A DNA stretch of 64,000 bases from a cyanobacterium endosymbiont of Epithemia clementina EcSB. GTDB taxonomy: Bacteria > Cyanobacteriota > Cyanobacteriia > Cyanobacteriales > Microcystaceae. A program made the translations under genes and the position numbers. The notes beneath the pieces are model-generated. The model was not told the DNA's origin and did not search any database. It worked only from the letters and a program-made list of their open reading frames with translations. Positions 11,506 through 22,010 of the stretch are shown piece by piece (within the stretch, counting starts at the first letter, position 1; every line of letters starts with the position of its first letter). The stretch spans positions 117,110 to 181,109 of the forward strand of contig NZ_CP123991.1 in the NCBI RefSeq assembly GCF_029919255.1. The letters are read 5' to 3'.

Positions 11506-11575
11506 ATAGTTGAAAAATCCATTATCTTTCACTAAGAGTTGATAGTAAGGCGGGCACTACCCACCTTACCTAAAG

Positions 11576-13165
11576 TTACTCAATTGCAGGAGCTTTTAAA
11601 GACATTTGTTGAGTTAAAGAGATCTGCACTTCCTTAACTTCTCCTCCTAAAGTTGGCACTGAATCACGTAATACTGCGGTGAGTTGATTAATACTAGAAT
11701 CGTAAATCTGGGTAACAATTTTTGGATATAAACCAATACCAATGATAGGAATTAATAAACACCCAATAATAAATACTTCTCTCGGTTCAGCATCAATCAA
11801 TTTGGTGTGGGAGATTAATTCTTCATTCTCAGGCCCATAAAGCATTTCCCGCAACATTGACAAAAGATAAATGGGGGTTAAAATTACCCCAACAGCAGCC
11901 AAAAAGACTACAACTACTTTAAATGTTGAATTGTAGGCATCACTGGTTGCAAATCCTACAAAGATCATTAATTCTGCAACAAACCCACTCATTCCAGGCA
12001 ATGCCAAAGAAGCCATTGAACAAGTAGTCCACATGGCAAAGACTTTCTTCATCTTTTGTCCTACCCCTCCCATTTCATCTAACATTAGGGTGTGGGTGCG
12101 ATCATAAGTACAACCTACCATGAAGAAAAGACTCGCTCCAATTAATCCGTGGGAAATCATTTGTAACATTGCCCCACTAGTCCCTAATGAAGTAAACGAG
12201 GCTATCCCAATTAAGACAAACCCCATATGGGAAATTGAAGAATAGGCAATCTTTCTTTTTAGGTTTCGTTGAGCAAAAGAAGTTAGAGCTGCGTAAACAA
12301 TATTTACAACCCCTAAAATTACTAACATGGGAGCAAAAAAAGCATGGGCATCTGGTAACATCCCTGCATTCATCCGCAGTAGTGCATACCCTCCCATTTT
12401 TAGGAGAATTCCCGCTAATAACATGTGGGCAGGTGCAGTAGCTTCTCCATGGGCATCCGGTAGCCAAGTATGAAGAGGGAAAATCGGCAATTTAACACCA
12501 TAGGCGATGAGAAGACCTCCATAAAGCAATAATTGCAGTTTTAAAGGAAAATCTTTACTCGCAATCGTCACCATATCAAAGGTGATATTGCCACCATAGA
12601 AGGCCATGGTTAAAGCGGCTACTAAGATAAATAATGATCCCGCTGCGGTGTAGAGGATAAACTTAGTCGCTGCATAAAGACGGCGTTTGCCTCCCCAAAT
12701 AGATAGGATGAGATAGACGGGGACTAATTCTAATTCCCAGACAAGAAAGAAAAGCAACATATCTTGTACTGCAAAAACAGCAATTTGTCCACCATACATC
12801 AACAACATCAAAAAATAGAACAATTTTGGCTTAAATGTCACTGGCCAAGCAGCCATAGTGGCTAAGGTGGTGATAAACCCCGTTAGCAAAATCAGGGGCA
12901 TGGATAGCCCATCAGCCCCTACCGACCAATTTAAGTCCAGTTGAGGAACCCAGGAATAGCTTTCAAACAATTGAAGATTAGGATTGCTTAAATCATATCC
13001 AGTGTAGAAAGCATAAACAATCACCGAAAAATTGATGAGTCCAATAGTCAAAGCATACCATTTGACTGTTTTACCGTCCTTATCAGGAATTATAGGAATA
13101 AACAAGGCGGCAATAATTGGAAAGAGAATTATGGTAGTTAACCAGGGAAAATTGGCAATATCCAT
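11576..13165 (-). CDS. ndhD1: NAD(P)H dehydrogenase-like complex subunit 4 (NdhD1)
   Basis: This 529-residue antiporter-like membrane subunit belongs to the thylakoid NDH-1 complex, which passes electrons from ferredoxin to plastoquinone and pumps protons. It is hydrophobic throughout, with about 14 predicted helices. Typical Complex I subunit-4 segments are present: [17 protein letters not shown] with the key Glu, the ANAT-like region [32 protein letters not shown], and [19 protein letters not shown]. The sequence matches the D1 form of NDH-1L (respiration and cyclic flow) more than the D3/D4 CO2-uptake forms; this sub-type call is from memory. It is monocistronic on the - strand. Its usual partner subunit, NdhF1, is 23 kb away on the + strand. 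The ATG start gives a standard N terminus. Confidence 0.93.
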   Translation of the reverse strand: MDIANFPWLTTIILFPIIAALFIPIIPDKDGKTVKWYALTIGLINFSVIVYAFYTGYDLSNPNLQLFESYSWVPQLDLNWSVGADGLSMPLILLTGFITTLATMAAWPVTFKPKLFYFLMLLMYGGQIAVFAVQDMLLFFLVWELELVPVYLILSIWGGKRRLYAATKFILYTAAGSLFILVAALTMAFYGGNITFDMVTIASKDFPLKLQLLLYGGLLIAYGVKLPIFPLHTWLPDAHGEATAPAHMLLAGILLKMGGYALLRMNAGMLPDAHAFFAPMLVILGVVNIVYAALTSFAQRNLKRKIAYSSISHMGFVLIGIASFTSLGTSGAMLQMISHGLIGASLFFMVGCTYDRTHTLMLDEMGGVGQKMKKVFAMWTTCSMASLALPGMSGFVAELMIFVGFATSDAYNSTFKVVVVFLAAVGVILTPIYLLSMLREMLYGPENEELISHTKLIDAEPREVFIIGCLLIPIIGIGLYPKIVTQIYDSSINQLTAVLRDSVPTLGGEVKEVQISLTQQMSLKAPAIE

Positions 13166-14887
13166 TGTGATTATCTAATGTCCTCAGTGATACTTGGAGT
13201 TTGGTTAAACAGTTATCCAGTTCTTTGTTATCAGTGTTTTCACTGTTGACTGTTCACTAGTTCAATGTCTCCGCAAAATACCCGCTACATTCTAACCACT
13301 TTCTCTTTAGGCTTCTAAAAATAGATCTCATATCTTAATCTTTGGATAAGTTTGGTGGAAAAATTACGATAATCAGGAATTAATCCTAACTTTAAATTAA
13401 AGAGTATCTAATCTAAAATTTAAAATTAACTGAGAATATTAAATTTTTTTGACTCTTTTAGAATTACTATGACGTAATAACTACCTAAAAAAGCTGAAAG
13501 TCTTAAATTTGTCAGATTTTAAATAAATAGTAAATAGTTCATAACAGAGAAACGAAAAAAATAGAAGACTTGATCAAAACAGCTTTGTCTATTAGTAAAA
13601 ATGATTGGAATATTTGGTGGATATTATAGCATATCAAGGGAAAATAAGCAATAATTTATTAAAAACTAACAGAGTAATCTTAATCAAATCACTGTCTGTT
13701 TGCCTGAGAATAACTCTAGGCAAACTCTTTCTTCCGCAATTCTAAGTTGTGCTAATTCTATAATTTCTATTTAAGTTATTTTTAATAGAAATTATAGAAG
13801 ATATTTTCTTGGTTTTATATGTTAGAAAATGTGGTTGTATATGGTGTCATTATTAACTTTAGGCTTAAGATATTAGTGTCAATGATAAAAGTCCTAATGG
13901 TTGTCAAAGAGTAAGGTTGTGTGGCGGTTATTTTGATCTTTAAAAAAGTCAGAAATTATAAACAATATTAAATTTGTTCTAGGTAACATTAAATATTATT
14001 TTGAATAAAATTTATTCTTTATACAAAATAAATAAACCAGATAATACTTAAAGATTTTTTGACAAGAAATTAATTTAATTTACATTATTAATGATAATTT
14101 TCTAATTTATGAGATAAAAGTTAAGTCAGTTTTAATGGCAATAATAATCGTACTTATAATATTTTTTTATTGAATTTCTTTTGAACTCTGTAATTTACAG
14201 AATAAGATAGGCAAGTAAAAAATTGAGACTAAACGTCAAACAATATATCCTAAATATTTTCCAGTATCACAAAATAATTGTGGGACTTTTTTATGCAGTT
14301 AGAATTTATTCTAAATAAAATAAGGAAAAACAATTGTATCTGTTGTTAACTGTTTCAGTTTATAAAATTTTTCTATCTGTAATTTTTAATCTATATCTTT
14401 GATGATTGTTTCTATTTTTTGTCAACTCAGTCTATTACTTTTTGCTATATTTTTGATGTCACTATTGACGACATATTCAATGATTTTTGTCTTAATAAAT
14501 TTGAGTTTATTTTCTTTTTTTTCAAGTTAAATTAACTCTTATATGAATTCTATCCACATCGATTATATTTTACTTTGTAAAGATTAATCTTGAGTGTAGA
14601 CTTCTTTCCCTATCCAAGAAAAATCTCTAATTGTTAATTTATTAAATTTATAGAGGTTACTATTGAATATCTCAACAACTCAATATCATTTTAATCTAGT
14701 ATTTTTTCTTAAAATATGTCCAGTAAAATTACTTTTATTAGTTACACAGTTCCTAAATCTCAAAAATTAAATAATATAGAATAATTGAATATAGAAAAAC
14801 TATATATAAAAGTTATTTTTTCCATAATCTATTTTAGAATAAACAATTTACTATTATTAAGTAATAGCAAAATAAATAAATGAGTGA
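13166..14887. other. Gene desert between ndhD1 and the ECF operon
   Basis: About 1.7 kb of A/T-rich DNA without recognisable coding content. The first 150 bp, next to ndhD1, should hold its promoter. A perfect 16-bp hairpin lies at 13756-13771 with 13784-13799 (12-nt loop). Confidence 0.6.
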
Positions 14888-15739
14888 CTAAGAATAAATT
14901 AACCAAGCAAATTTACCTACACCGAATCTAAAGTAAAAAAATAGTACAATTATCAATAAAAGAATCAACAAAACAATTGTTATATAATCTGTAATAGTAA
15001 GTAATGATTTATGTAAATAAGTGCGGTTAGAACTGCCAGAAAATGCTTTAGATTGAAGAATAATTTCTAACTTCTGGGACTTAGCCATTGCGTTGAGAAT
15101 TAGAGTAACTGCAACTGTTGAATACATCTTTGTTTTTAAGATTAATCCCATTTTATTTATAGCCAGTCCACGTAATTTTTGAGCTTCAATAATAGTCTCA
15201 ATTTCTCCTAATAAAAGAGGAAAAAAACGCAATGTAGAGGAAAAAATAAAAACGATTTTATAAGGTATCTTTACTCGTACCATACCTACTACCATTTGAT
15301 TGATATCAGTGGTAAAAATAGCTAAAGGAATAACTAAAATCATAGTTAAAGTTTTAAAAATAATATTTAAAGCATATATAATCCCTTCTTGACTCATAGA
15401 AGCTCCTCCAATCAACCAAAAAGTTTGAGGTATACTAAAAACAGGTGTCAAAGTGTTTCTATTAATTAAAGTTTTAATCTGATCAACATTAAAAAACCCC
15501 ATAGTTATTAATAGAAAGACATAAAAAGGAAACATTACTTTTATAACTAACTTAAAATACTCTAATTTAATCCCGGCTAACAAACAAGCAGAACTGATAG
15601 ATAAAGCAAGTATTCCTCCGGTAATAGGACTATCCCAAATAAAAGCAATTAGAGTAGTTATCACAATCATCACTAGTTTAGTCCGAAAATCCAAACGGTT
15701 AAAAATGGTATCGTGTTCAATAGATTCAAATTTAAACAT
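14888..15739 (-). CDS. ecfT: ECF transporter membrane coupling subunit EcfT (CbiQ family)
   Basis: This 283-residue integral membrane protein couples the ATPase pair to the substrate-binding S component in energy-coupling-factor (ECF) importers. It has several hydrophobic segments (about 24-45, 60-85, 110-145, 245-270). The first EcfT coupling motif is visible as AQKLRG, around residue 185. The second coupling segment appears as SKAFSG, without the usual arginine in the centre. It is the last gene of an S-A-T operon on the - strand, 28 bp after the ATPase. Having its own T unit means this is a group I (dedicated) ECF transporter. Substrate cannot be read from this subunit. Confidence 0.88.
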   Translation of the reverse strand: MFKFESIEHDTIFNRLDFRTKLVMIVITTLIAFIWDSPITGGILALSISSACLLAGIKLEYFKLVIKVMFPFYVFLLITMGFFNVDQIKTLINRNTLTPVFSIPQTFWLIGGASMSQEGIIYALNIIFKTLTMILVIPLAIFTTDINQMVVGMVRVKIPYKIVFIFSSTLRFFPLLLGEIETIIEAQKLRGLAINKMGLILKTKMYSTVAVTLILNAMAKSQKLEIILQSKAFSGSSNRTYLHKSLLTITDYITIVLLILLLIIVLFFYFRFGVGKFAWLIYS

Positions 15740-15767
15740 AGGATTATAGTTGATAATTGATAGTGAG

Positions 15768-17477
15768 TTAAAAACAGTTAGCTAATTCAATAGGAGTTAA
15801 TACACGATAATTTTGTCCAGAAGATTGACTTAAACTTTTTCCCAAAAAAACTGTTTGGGGAGGAGTAAGATATGTAGACTTTAATAAGTCAATTTCATAA
15901 TAAACTTCACGAATAGGAGCATCGAGTAAAATGGTTCCTTTACCCATTATAATTGCGCGTTGAGCGTAGTCTGGCATTAGATATAAATGATGAGTAATAA
16001 TAATAACAGTTTTTCCCATTTTATGTAGCTGACGACTCATTTCTAAAATAGAAAGAGAACCATGATAATCTTGTCCAGTTGTTGGTTCATCAAAAATGAT
16101 GATATCAGGTTCCATGGCCAAAATAGCAGCAATTAAGATTCGAGCACGATCACCTTTTGGTAGAGATAAAGGATGGACATGGCGATATTTTAATAAACCC
16201 ATTGTTTCTAAATTTTTCCTAACTTCTTCATCAATTCTCTCAGCAGAATAGTTTAGATTTTCTAAGGCAAATGAAACTTCTTTTTCCACTGTCATATTAA
16301 AGATTTGGTTGTCAGGATTTTGCCCGACATAACCAATAAAACAAGACAGTTCGCTTACAGAAAAAGTTTTGATATTTCGCTGACAAATTTTAACAATTCC
16401 TTGGGAAGGAGATAAAAGATTTAAAAAGTGTTTAACTAAAGTACTTTTTCCAGCTCCATTTTGACCAGCAATCAATACATATTCTCCTTGATAAATGTCT
16501 AACGAAACTTGGTTTAAAGCTTTTGTTCCATTTTCATAAATATAGGTTAAATTCTCAGTTGAGAGCACTAATTTTTCTCTATTTCGAGCGTAAGCCTTAG
16601 GCGGAGTTAATGACGGCGCAATGGCTACATTGTTTTGTATACGCTTGAGAGTGGAAAGTCCTTTGTCAAGTGTGATAGGAATTTGAGGAACTGTAATTCC
16701 TTTTTGATTAATGTAGTAGAAAGTTTGAGCAACTTCAGGAGGACGTAAATTTTGAGCTTGGAGAAGTTCAATTTCTGAGTAGATTTGATGAGGAGAACCG
16801 GTGAATAATAATTTTCCCTCTGATAATAGAGCAATACGATCACTAAATTCAGCCATTTCTTCTGCAGCATGGGACACCATAACAATGGTGACTCCTAATT
16901 CTTGATTTAATTCCTTGACAGTAGCAAATACTTCTTGGGAACCAATGGGATCTAACTGGGAGGTGGGCTCATCGAGAATCAATAATTTTGGTTGTAAGGC
17001 CAAAGCTGCGGCAATTGCTAACCTTTGTTTTTGCCCCCCTGATAATTCTTGAGGATGTTTCTTTTCAGTTCCTTCAAGCCGAACTGCTGCCAACACCTGG
17101 GGAATACGGGTAATAATTTCATCAGGTTCCACAAGAAGATTTTCTAAGGCAAAGGCGATTTCATTTTCTACTGAAGTTGACAGTAGTTGAGTTTCAGAAT
17201 CCTCAAAAACTACTCCCACGTACTGCGCTAAGGTACTGACTGTTTGTTTTATTGTATCAAGTCCCCCAACGGTGACATACCCAAAAAAACGACCCCCATA
17301 AAATTGGGGAATAATTCCATTAAGGGTTAAACAAAGAGTAGTTTTGCCTGCACCAGTTGGACCAACAATGCCCAAAAATTCCCCTTGAGCAATATTTAAT
17401 GAAATATTTTCGAGAACGGGTTTGGAGGAATTAGGATAAAGATAAGAGACATTTTCTAAACGAGCAATCACATCCAT
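15768..17477 (-). CDS. ECF transporter ATPase with two fused ABC domains
   Basis: This 569-residue protein carries two complete ABC nucleotide-binding domains, corresponding to a fused EcfA-EcfA' pair (YkoD-like). Domain 1 has Walker A GPTGAGKTT near residue 40, signature LSGGQKQRL near 144 and Walker B LLILDEPTSQLD. Domain 2 has Walker A GQNGAGKST near 340, a degenerate signature LSLPKGDRAR and Walker B IIIFDEPTTGQD. The second signature lacks the canonical LSGGQ; asymmetry of this sort is common in ECF and other paired ABC ATPases. It powers vitamin or metal uptake together with EcfT downstream and the S component upstream (58 bp away). Membrane-peripheral, on the cytoplasmic side. Confidence 0.92.
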   Translation of the reverse strand: MDVIARLENVSYLYPNSSKPVLENISLNIAQGEFLGIVGPTGAGKTTLCLTLNGIIPQFYGGRFFGYVTVGGLDTIKQTVSTLAQYVGVVFEDSETQLLSTSVENEIAFALENLLVEPDEIITRIPQVLAAVRLEGTEKKHPQELSGGQKQRLAIAAALALQPKLLILDEPTSQLDPIGSQEVFATVKELNQELGVTIVMVSHAAEEMAEFSDRIALLSEGKLLFTGSPHQIYSEIELLQAQNLRPPEVAQTFYYINQKGITVPQIPITLDKGLSTLKRIQNNVAIAPSLTPPKAYARNREKLVLSTENLTYIYENGTKALNQVSLDIYQGEYVLIAGQNGAGKSTLVKHFLNLLSPSQGIVKICQRNIKTFSVSELSCFIGYVGQNPDNQIFNMTVEKEVSFALENLNYSAERIDEEVRKNLETMGLLKYRHVHPLSLPKGDRARILIAAILAMEPDIIIFDEPTTGQDYHGSLSILEMSRQLHKMGKTVIIITHHLYLMPDYAQRAIIMGKGTILLDAPIREVYYEIDLLKSTYLTPPQTVFLGKSLSQSSGQNYRVLTPIELANCF

Positions 17478-17534
17478 AATTTTTCAATGAAATGGGCAAA
17501 AAAAAATATATTAACTTCTACTTTTTGTGTTCTA

Positions 17535-18320
17535 TTAATAAATAGCTTGTTTGGGTTTCATCAAACCAATAGCCCGTAAACCAGAAATAACTCTAATACC
17601 GATAAATGCTCCTATCAAAGAACGGACTAAGTTTTCTAACGGTATGATAGGAACTAAAAATAACCAGGTTTCTTCCGGCCAGTTAAAAATATAGTAGGTA
17701 ATAACAACTTGACCTAGGTGAGACAGTCCCATAACCATCCAAGTTCCCAAAAATACCCCAACAGTTACTAAAAATGGTTTCTGATTATTAATACATTGTG
17801 CAATCAAAGAACAGGTGGGTAAGGCAAACAATAAAATACTTGACCAGTTAATAAAAGAACCGGCAATAATTATTGAGAGAGAAACACCATTAGAGAGAGC
17901 ATGGCGAGTATATAAAAATAACTCAATTAGAAAAACAAGGGTCAACCCAAAACGCCAATATGTATTTCTCTTTCCTGAAGACATTACACCGGCCGTAAAA
18001 CTAGCTATCACTGCTCCCCAAATAGAAATCAGAGGAATTCCTGCAGTATGAGGTGCGAGAAACACACCAATAAGAGTCCCCATTCCACTAGTTATTGCTC
18101 CAGCTAATGGACCTAGTAACCACCCAATTAAAGGAAAAATCCCCTGACTCATAGGAAACAACCCCCCTGAACCAATGGTTATGGAAAAAGGGATAAATGC
18201 GAGAACTGTAACTACAGCAGACAAGACCACAATATAATCTAGGGGAGTGCCATCGACGGAGGCTCCTCCTGAAGTTTTAACCTCTCTTTCTTCGCCTTTG
18301 AGAAGTATTAAGGATGACAT
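17535..18320 (-). CDS. ECF transporter S component, substrate unknown
   Basis: This 261-residue protein is a predicted substrate-binding S component, with six or so hydrophobic segments after a 25-residue polar N terminus. The segment GLFPMSQGIFPLIGWLLGPLAGAITSGMGTLIGVFLAP resembles the loop and helix that S components use to dock on EcfT. It is the first gene of the S-A-T operon. I looked for cobalamin or thiamin riboswitch cores in the upstream 150 bases and saw none. The substrate therefore remains open; the dedicated group I arrangement with a fused ATPase is seen for hydroxymethylpyrimidine-type, cobalt/nickel and uncharacterised systems. Assignment as an S component rests largely on position and hydrophobic pattern. 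Confidence 0.8.
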   Translation of the reverse strand: MSSLILLKGEEREVKTSGGASVDGTPLDYIVVLSAVVTVLAFIPFSITIGSGGLFPMSQGIFPLIGWLLGPLAGAITSGMGTLIGVFLAPHTAGIPLISIWGAVIASFTAGVMSSGKRNTYWRFGLTLVFLIELFLYTRHALSNGVSLSIIIAGSFINWSSILLFALPTCSLIAQCINNQKPFLVTVGVFLGTWMVMGLSHLGQVVITYYIFNWPEETWLFLVPIIPLENLVRSLIGAFIGIRVISGLRAIGLMKPKQAIY

Positions 18321-19640
18321 AGCTGGTTAATGTTATAACCTTTTTATTCTAAGCTGTCTTTAAGCAGTTATGGTGAATTTATTTGGTTGGGGAGCAAAGT
18401 ACGCCATCAAACAGAAGAACAATATATCTTTTAGAAAGAGTTACCAAATCTGTGTAAAAAATGGTCCAAAGATAACATCACAGTGATGATAGTTAATTAA
18501 CTATCAATCTTTCTATATCACCCGAATAATCCATTAAAATCATAGACTTTCTGGACTTAATCAATGGCACATATTACGGATATATTATATTAATAATAAT
18601 TTTTATGACTTCTGATGATGAATAAAACAGGTTTATCCTTTTCAATAAAAATACAAAGATTGAGATTAAATCTAGCATAACTATCAGTTATGATAATGCA
18701 AATTTTTAAAATTTAAAAATAAAACCCCGATTAATTTTGCTGATAATTGCTACTGTATTTTTCTTTCCTAAAGTTTTAGACTAACCCAGCTAACTTCTTG
18801 AAATTTTAATGAGTAGACTCTAAACAATTGCTTTAAAGGAAGTGGGAAAAATCACAATTATAAATAACTAACGAGTTCCTAGTGGCAATCAGATTTCCAT
18901 CTAAAACTGAACTAAATATCATCTGCAAGGAAAAACTAAGACTAATAATAAAATTAGTTTAGGACTTAGGAACTCGAGTCCTTGTTTAAAGCTGAGGATC
19001 CTAGTGTTAATTTATTAGCCTTGATGAATTATCTTGAATATTCTACCAGTTACGATTAAGAAGAGAAATACACAGAATTACATCATAATGTCACTCTTTC
19101 TAAGATCTGCTCAAAATTGAAAAATCTGACTGAGGTGATATCTACGACCTAGTTAGTTATATATTAGTTACGTCTAACTTAGATAAAAAAATCGGGTAGT
19201 ATTATCTACTTCTGATTGATTAATTAAAGACAAAACTTATTCTAAATTTAATTTATCTCTATCTAAACTCCTTGAATGTTTTTTGTCGAGTCAACTAATA
19301 ATTATTTTTGCTAAAATTAATTCTTGCATTCTTTTATAAAACTAATAAAAATAGTACTATATCATTTTTATTGGGTTAAATAAGTTTTTAAATACTGGTA
19401 TTTAAGATTTAAAAATTGTTTATCAGCAATAAATAAGTAGGTTTATTTTTGAGTGTACTATCTATACATAGTTAGATTTTTTATAATAAAAAATATTAAT
19501 AATTTTATTGATTAATTAATTTTTATATTTAACTTAAACGTTAAAATAAAATTTCTTTTATGGGTAAAATATATTCACTTATTATTCTGACTTTTTAAAG
19601 CTAAAAATCTTATATAACTGCTTTATAACTTCAGAAATTA
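18321..19640. other. Decayed intergenic DNA, possible coding remnant
   Basis: No intact gene. The forward strand from about 18880 to 19200 gives short protein-like blocks in different frames (for instance LLALMNYLEYSTSYD and KYTELHHNVTLSKICSKLKNLTEVIST). They look like the remains of a soluble protein gene that I cannot name. The rest is A/T-rich and featureless. Confidence 0.4.
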
Positions 19641-20650
19641 CAACTTTTTTCCTTAGCTCTAGAAACCTATCAACCCCCAAAATCAACGCCCACAAATATC
19701 ACCCTTTCACTGCAAGAGAAAGAAAAGCTCCTAACTTAGGATTTATGTCGTTATACCATTATTTTTTTACAGTAACAGTAACAGCTCACGAAGTAGGAGG
19801 ATATACAGGAAGACTTTACAACACCATAGCAGAAGTCATCATTCTCAATATTTTCTTTTGAGGACTTTCTCAAAAATTTGTCTCTATCTTCTTTGAAGAT
19901 GTCAGATATAGCGTAGCTACTCAATATTTGAAGACAACTATTCGTGAGGAATTCCTTGTTACTCAATTGTTATACTTTCGAGAAACTTATTCTTATCTTC
20001 TAAAATACCTTAATTAGGATTAACTCCAAAGGGCAAACTTAGTTCAAAACGCTTGGGAAATATATGACTTTACTTTAATAGAATCACGTTTACTAACCCT
20101 GAAAAGGTGTTCAGTTTGCTTATTCATGCCAACAATGTTACTGTTACCGGATATTATTGCAACTATTTATCAGAATGCAATTTAGTTAAAATCCTGACCG
20201 GTTGGTCAGAGTCTCACAGTTTTTATAAGAGAATGAGGAAAACAATCATAGTTTACTTGAACGCATTTGTAAAACAGTTGTTACTCCTAGCTCTGCGGGG
20301 GCTATTAATCATCGAAAAATGGATCTAGAAATTACAGTCTTAGAAGAAGTTACCCATAGCTATGATGTGATTTCCTTAGACACAACGTTATTTTACCTAA
20401 CTGAACGAAGTCATCAAGGTGCCCTAGATTACCTCAAAAGTCTTTCTAAACTGAAACAAACCTATATTTCATAAGAAATCTGGGTACAAAATGGGGTCAA
20501 AATGCAATGTTTTCGTTGACATTATTAATCTCTGTGTTAAGTGAAATAAGTGATGTAGAATGCAAAGAAAAGATTGTCTGTGTTGAGAATGATTTATAAT
20601 AATTTTATGAACTGGGTGGACTTATATAAATTCGTAAAACTTATCCCCAA
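19640..20650 (+). pseudogene. Unrecognised broken gene
   Basis: Forward-strand coding blocks can be followed for about 1 kb through many frameshifts and stops. The start LETYQPPKSTPTNITLSLQEKEKLL lies near 19660. The best-preserved block runs LERICKTVVTPSSAGAINH, then KMDLEITVLEEVTHSYDVIS, then LDTTLFYLTERSHQG, then ALDYLKSLSKLKQTYIS (about 20255-20475). The blocks have the composition of a conserved soluble cyanobacterial protein, but I do not recognise the family. An open stretch at 20107-20328 belongs to a wrong frame across this relic. Confidence 0.45.
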
Positions 20651-21235
20651 TTTTTATCAGTAGTAACATTATGGAACTGAGTAATTGTTTTTCTGCAGTA
20701 TGTTTTAGCTTGACATGAAGAAAAATAAATAGAGAATTTTTGCAACTTTTTTATAGATGTATATTTCGGACATTATCATAGCACGGCTAAATTTTTTTAA
20801 TCTAGAGAGTTATTTTTCCTATATAGGTATTAATGATATGGCTAACAATACATTGTTACTTTAGATTAAACAATATATTTGCTGATAATGGGCGGATGAT
20901 AGTTATAAAATTCGTTTCTATTTTATAGCTGATATCAACCCAATGAAAACTTGCGTCAATTTAATTATCTTTAACTTAGTATTTTATACTTTTTATTTTT
21001 TTATAATTACTATTATTTTAGCCTAAAATAATAGTAATAGACTTTGTCTAAGGTACTGTTTTGCTATAAAAAATATTAGTTATTTTTTGGAATAATTCCA
21101 AATTATATAGTTAGTTTTTATAAAATTTTATTTAGTTATATGGTGCAGTTTAAAGATTTAAAGACTAAGTATTTATGCTTTATCAATTAACAAGATTATT
21201 CCCGAACTAATGAATAGAAATTTGATATAAAACTC

Positions 21236-21272
21236 AAGTAATCTCTTTTATTAGCAATAAAAGAGATTACTT
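21236..21272. repeat. Perfect 17-bp stem-loop in gene desert
   Basis: The arms 21236-21252 and 21256-21272 match exactly with a 3-nt loop (AGC). There is no intact gene within 700 bp on either side, so there is no obvious gene for it to terminate, apart from the broken gene ending near 20650. Confidence 0.6.
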
Positions 21273-21980
21273 AAAGTACTGATTGGGAAGGCTACTTTTA
21301 TTACTGTTAACTAGAATTAAGTTTTATTTATAAAAACATTTGCTTAAAAAGCATAAAGTAGAATATAGAAATTTATAGCGAAAATTATTTTTTCAAAAAA
21401 CAAGTATTATTGAGTATGCCAAAAGTAATCTACAAAAGTAGATTTACAGCTTTTTTTAAAAAGAAATAAACACTTAAATTCGTCAATTTATCCAGTAAAG
21501 ACCTATTTTTTATAAAATTTGTATGGCTTTTATTTTTGTTTAATTGCATTTTTTTATAAAAAGAAGAAGATTTTTTTATAAAATTGCTCTTTTGTACTAA
21601 TTGTGATATGCTAACGAGTTGTAACTTAGTCTAACTTTTATTTTGAATCTGTCCTGTTAACCCTAAAAATTTTGTTTCTATAGAAACAAAATTTTTGTAA
21701 TTTTGTAAACTTTACGAAACAAAACTTTTAACTTCTAACTGGAAAGTAAACTCTGTATTCAGATGATTTAGGCGAAGAATACCTTAAAATATTAAATCTA
21801 CTTTTTTATCACTCTCGAGGAAATTATCGATGTAGAGAAGATGTTCCAGACTAAATATTTAGTATTATTCTTGTTTGCCATTCATAACTTTGGTAATCTA
21901 TAATTCTAACCTTAGAGATTTATTAAGATAAAATCGATTTCAATCTTGATTAACGTGGAACAAAACCAAAGAAATTATGC

Positions 21981-22002
21981 CCTCTCTCCTGAGAGGAGGA
22001 GG
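21981..22002 (+). promoter_or_regulatory. Strong Shine-Dalgarno preceded by a small hairpin
   Basis: GAGAGGAGGAGG (21991-22002) is an unusually strong ribosome-binding site ending 8 bases before the ATG at 22011. CCTCTC (21981-21986) can pair with GAGAGG (21991-21996) around loop TCCT, leaving one AGGAGG free. This could tune translation, but no regulator is implied by the sequence. Confidence 0.5.
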
Positions 22003-22010
22003 ATAGCTTT

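Larger units (their letters stand above)
20651..22010. other. Gene desert upstream of the Rieske oxygenase gene
   Basis: About 1.3 kb, extremely A/T-rich, with long T and A runs and no coding content seen. It holds a perfect 17-bp hairpin (21236-21252 with 21256-21272, loop AGC). The last 150 bp must contain the promoter and leader of the Rieske oxygenase gene. Confidence 0.6.

Noticed and set aside
18321-18480. Thiamin or cobalamin riboswitch upstream of the ECF operon
   Set aside because: Conserved cores (such as CTGAGA...ACCTGA for thiamin) were not found on the minus strand.
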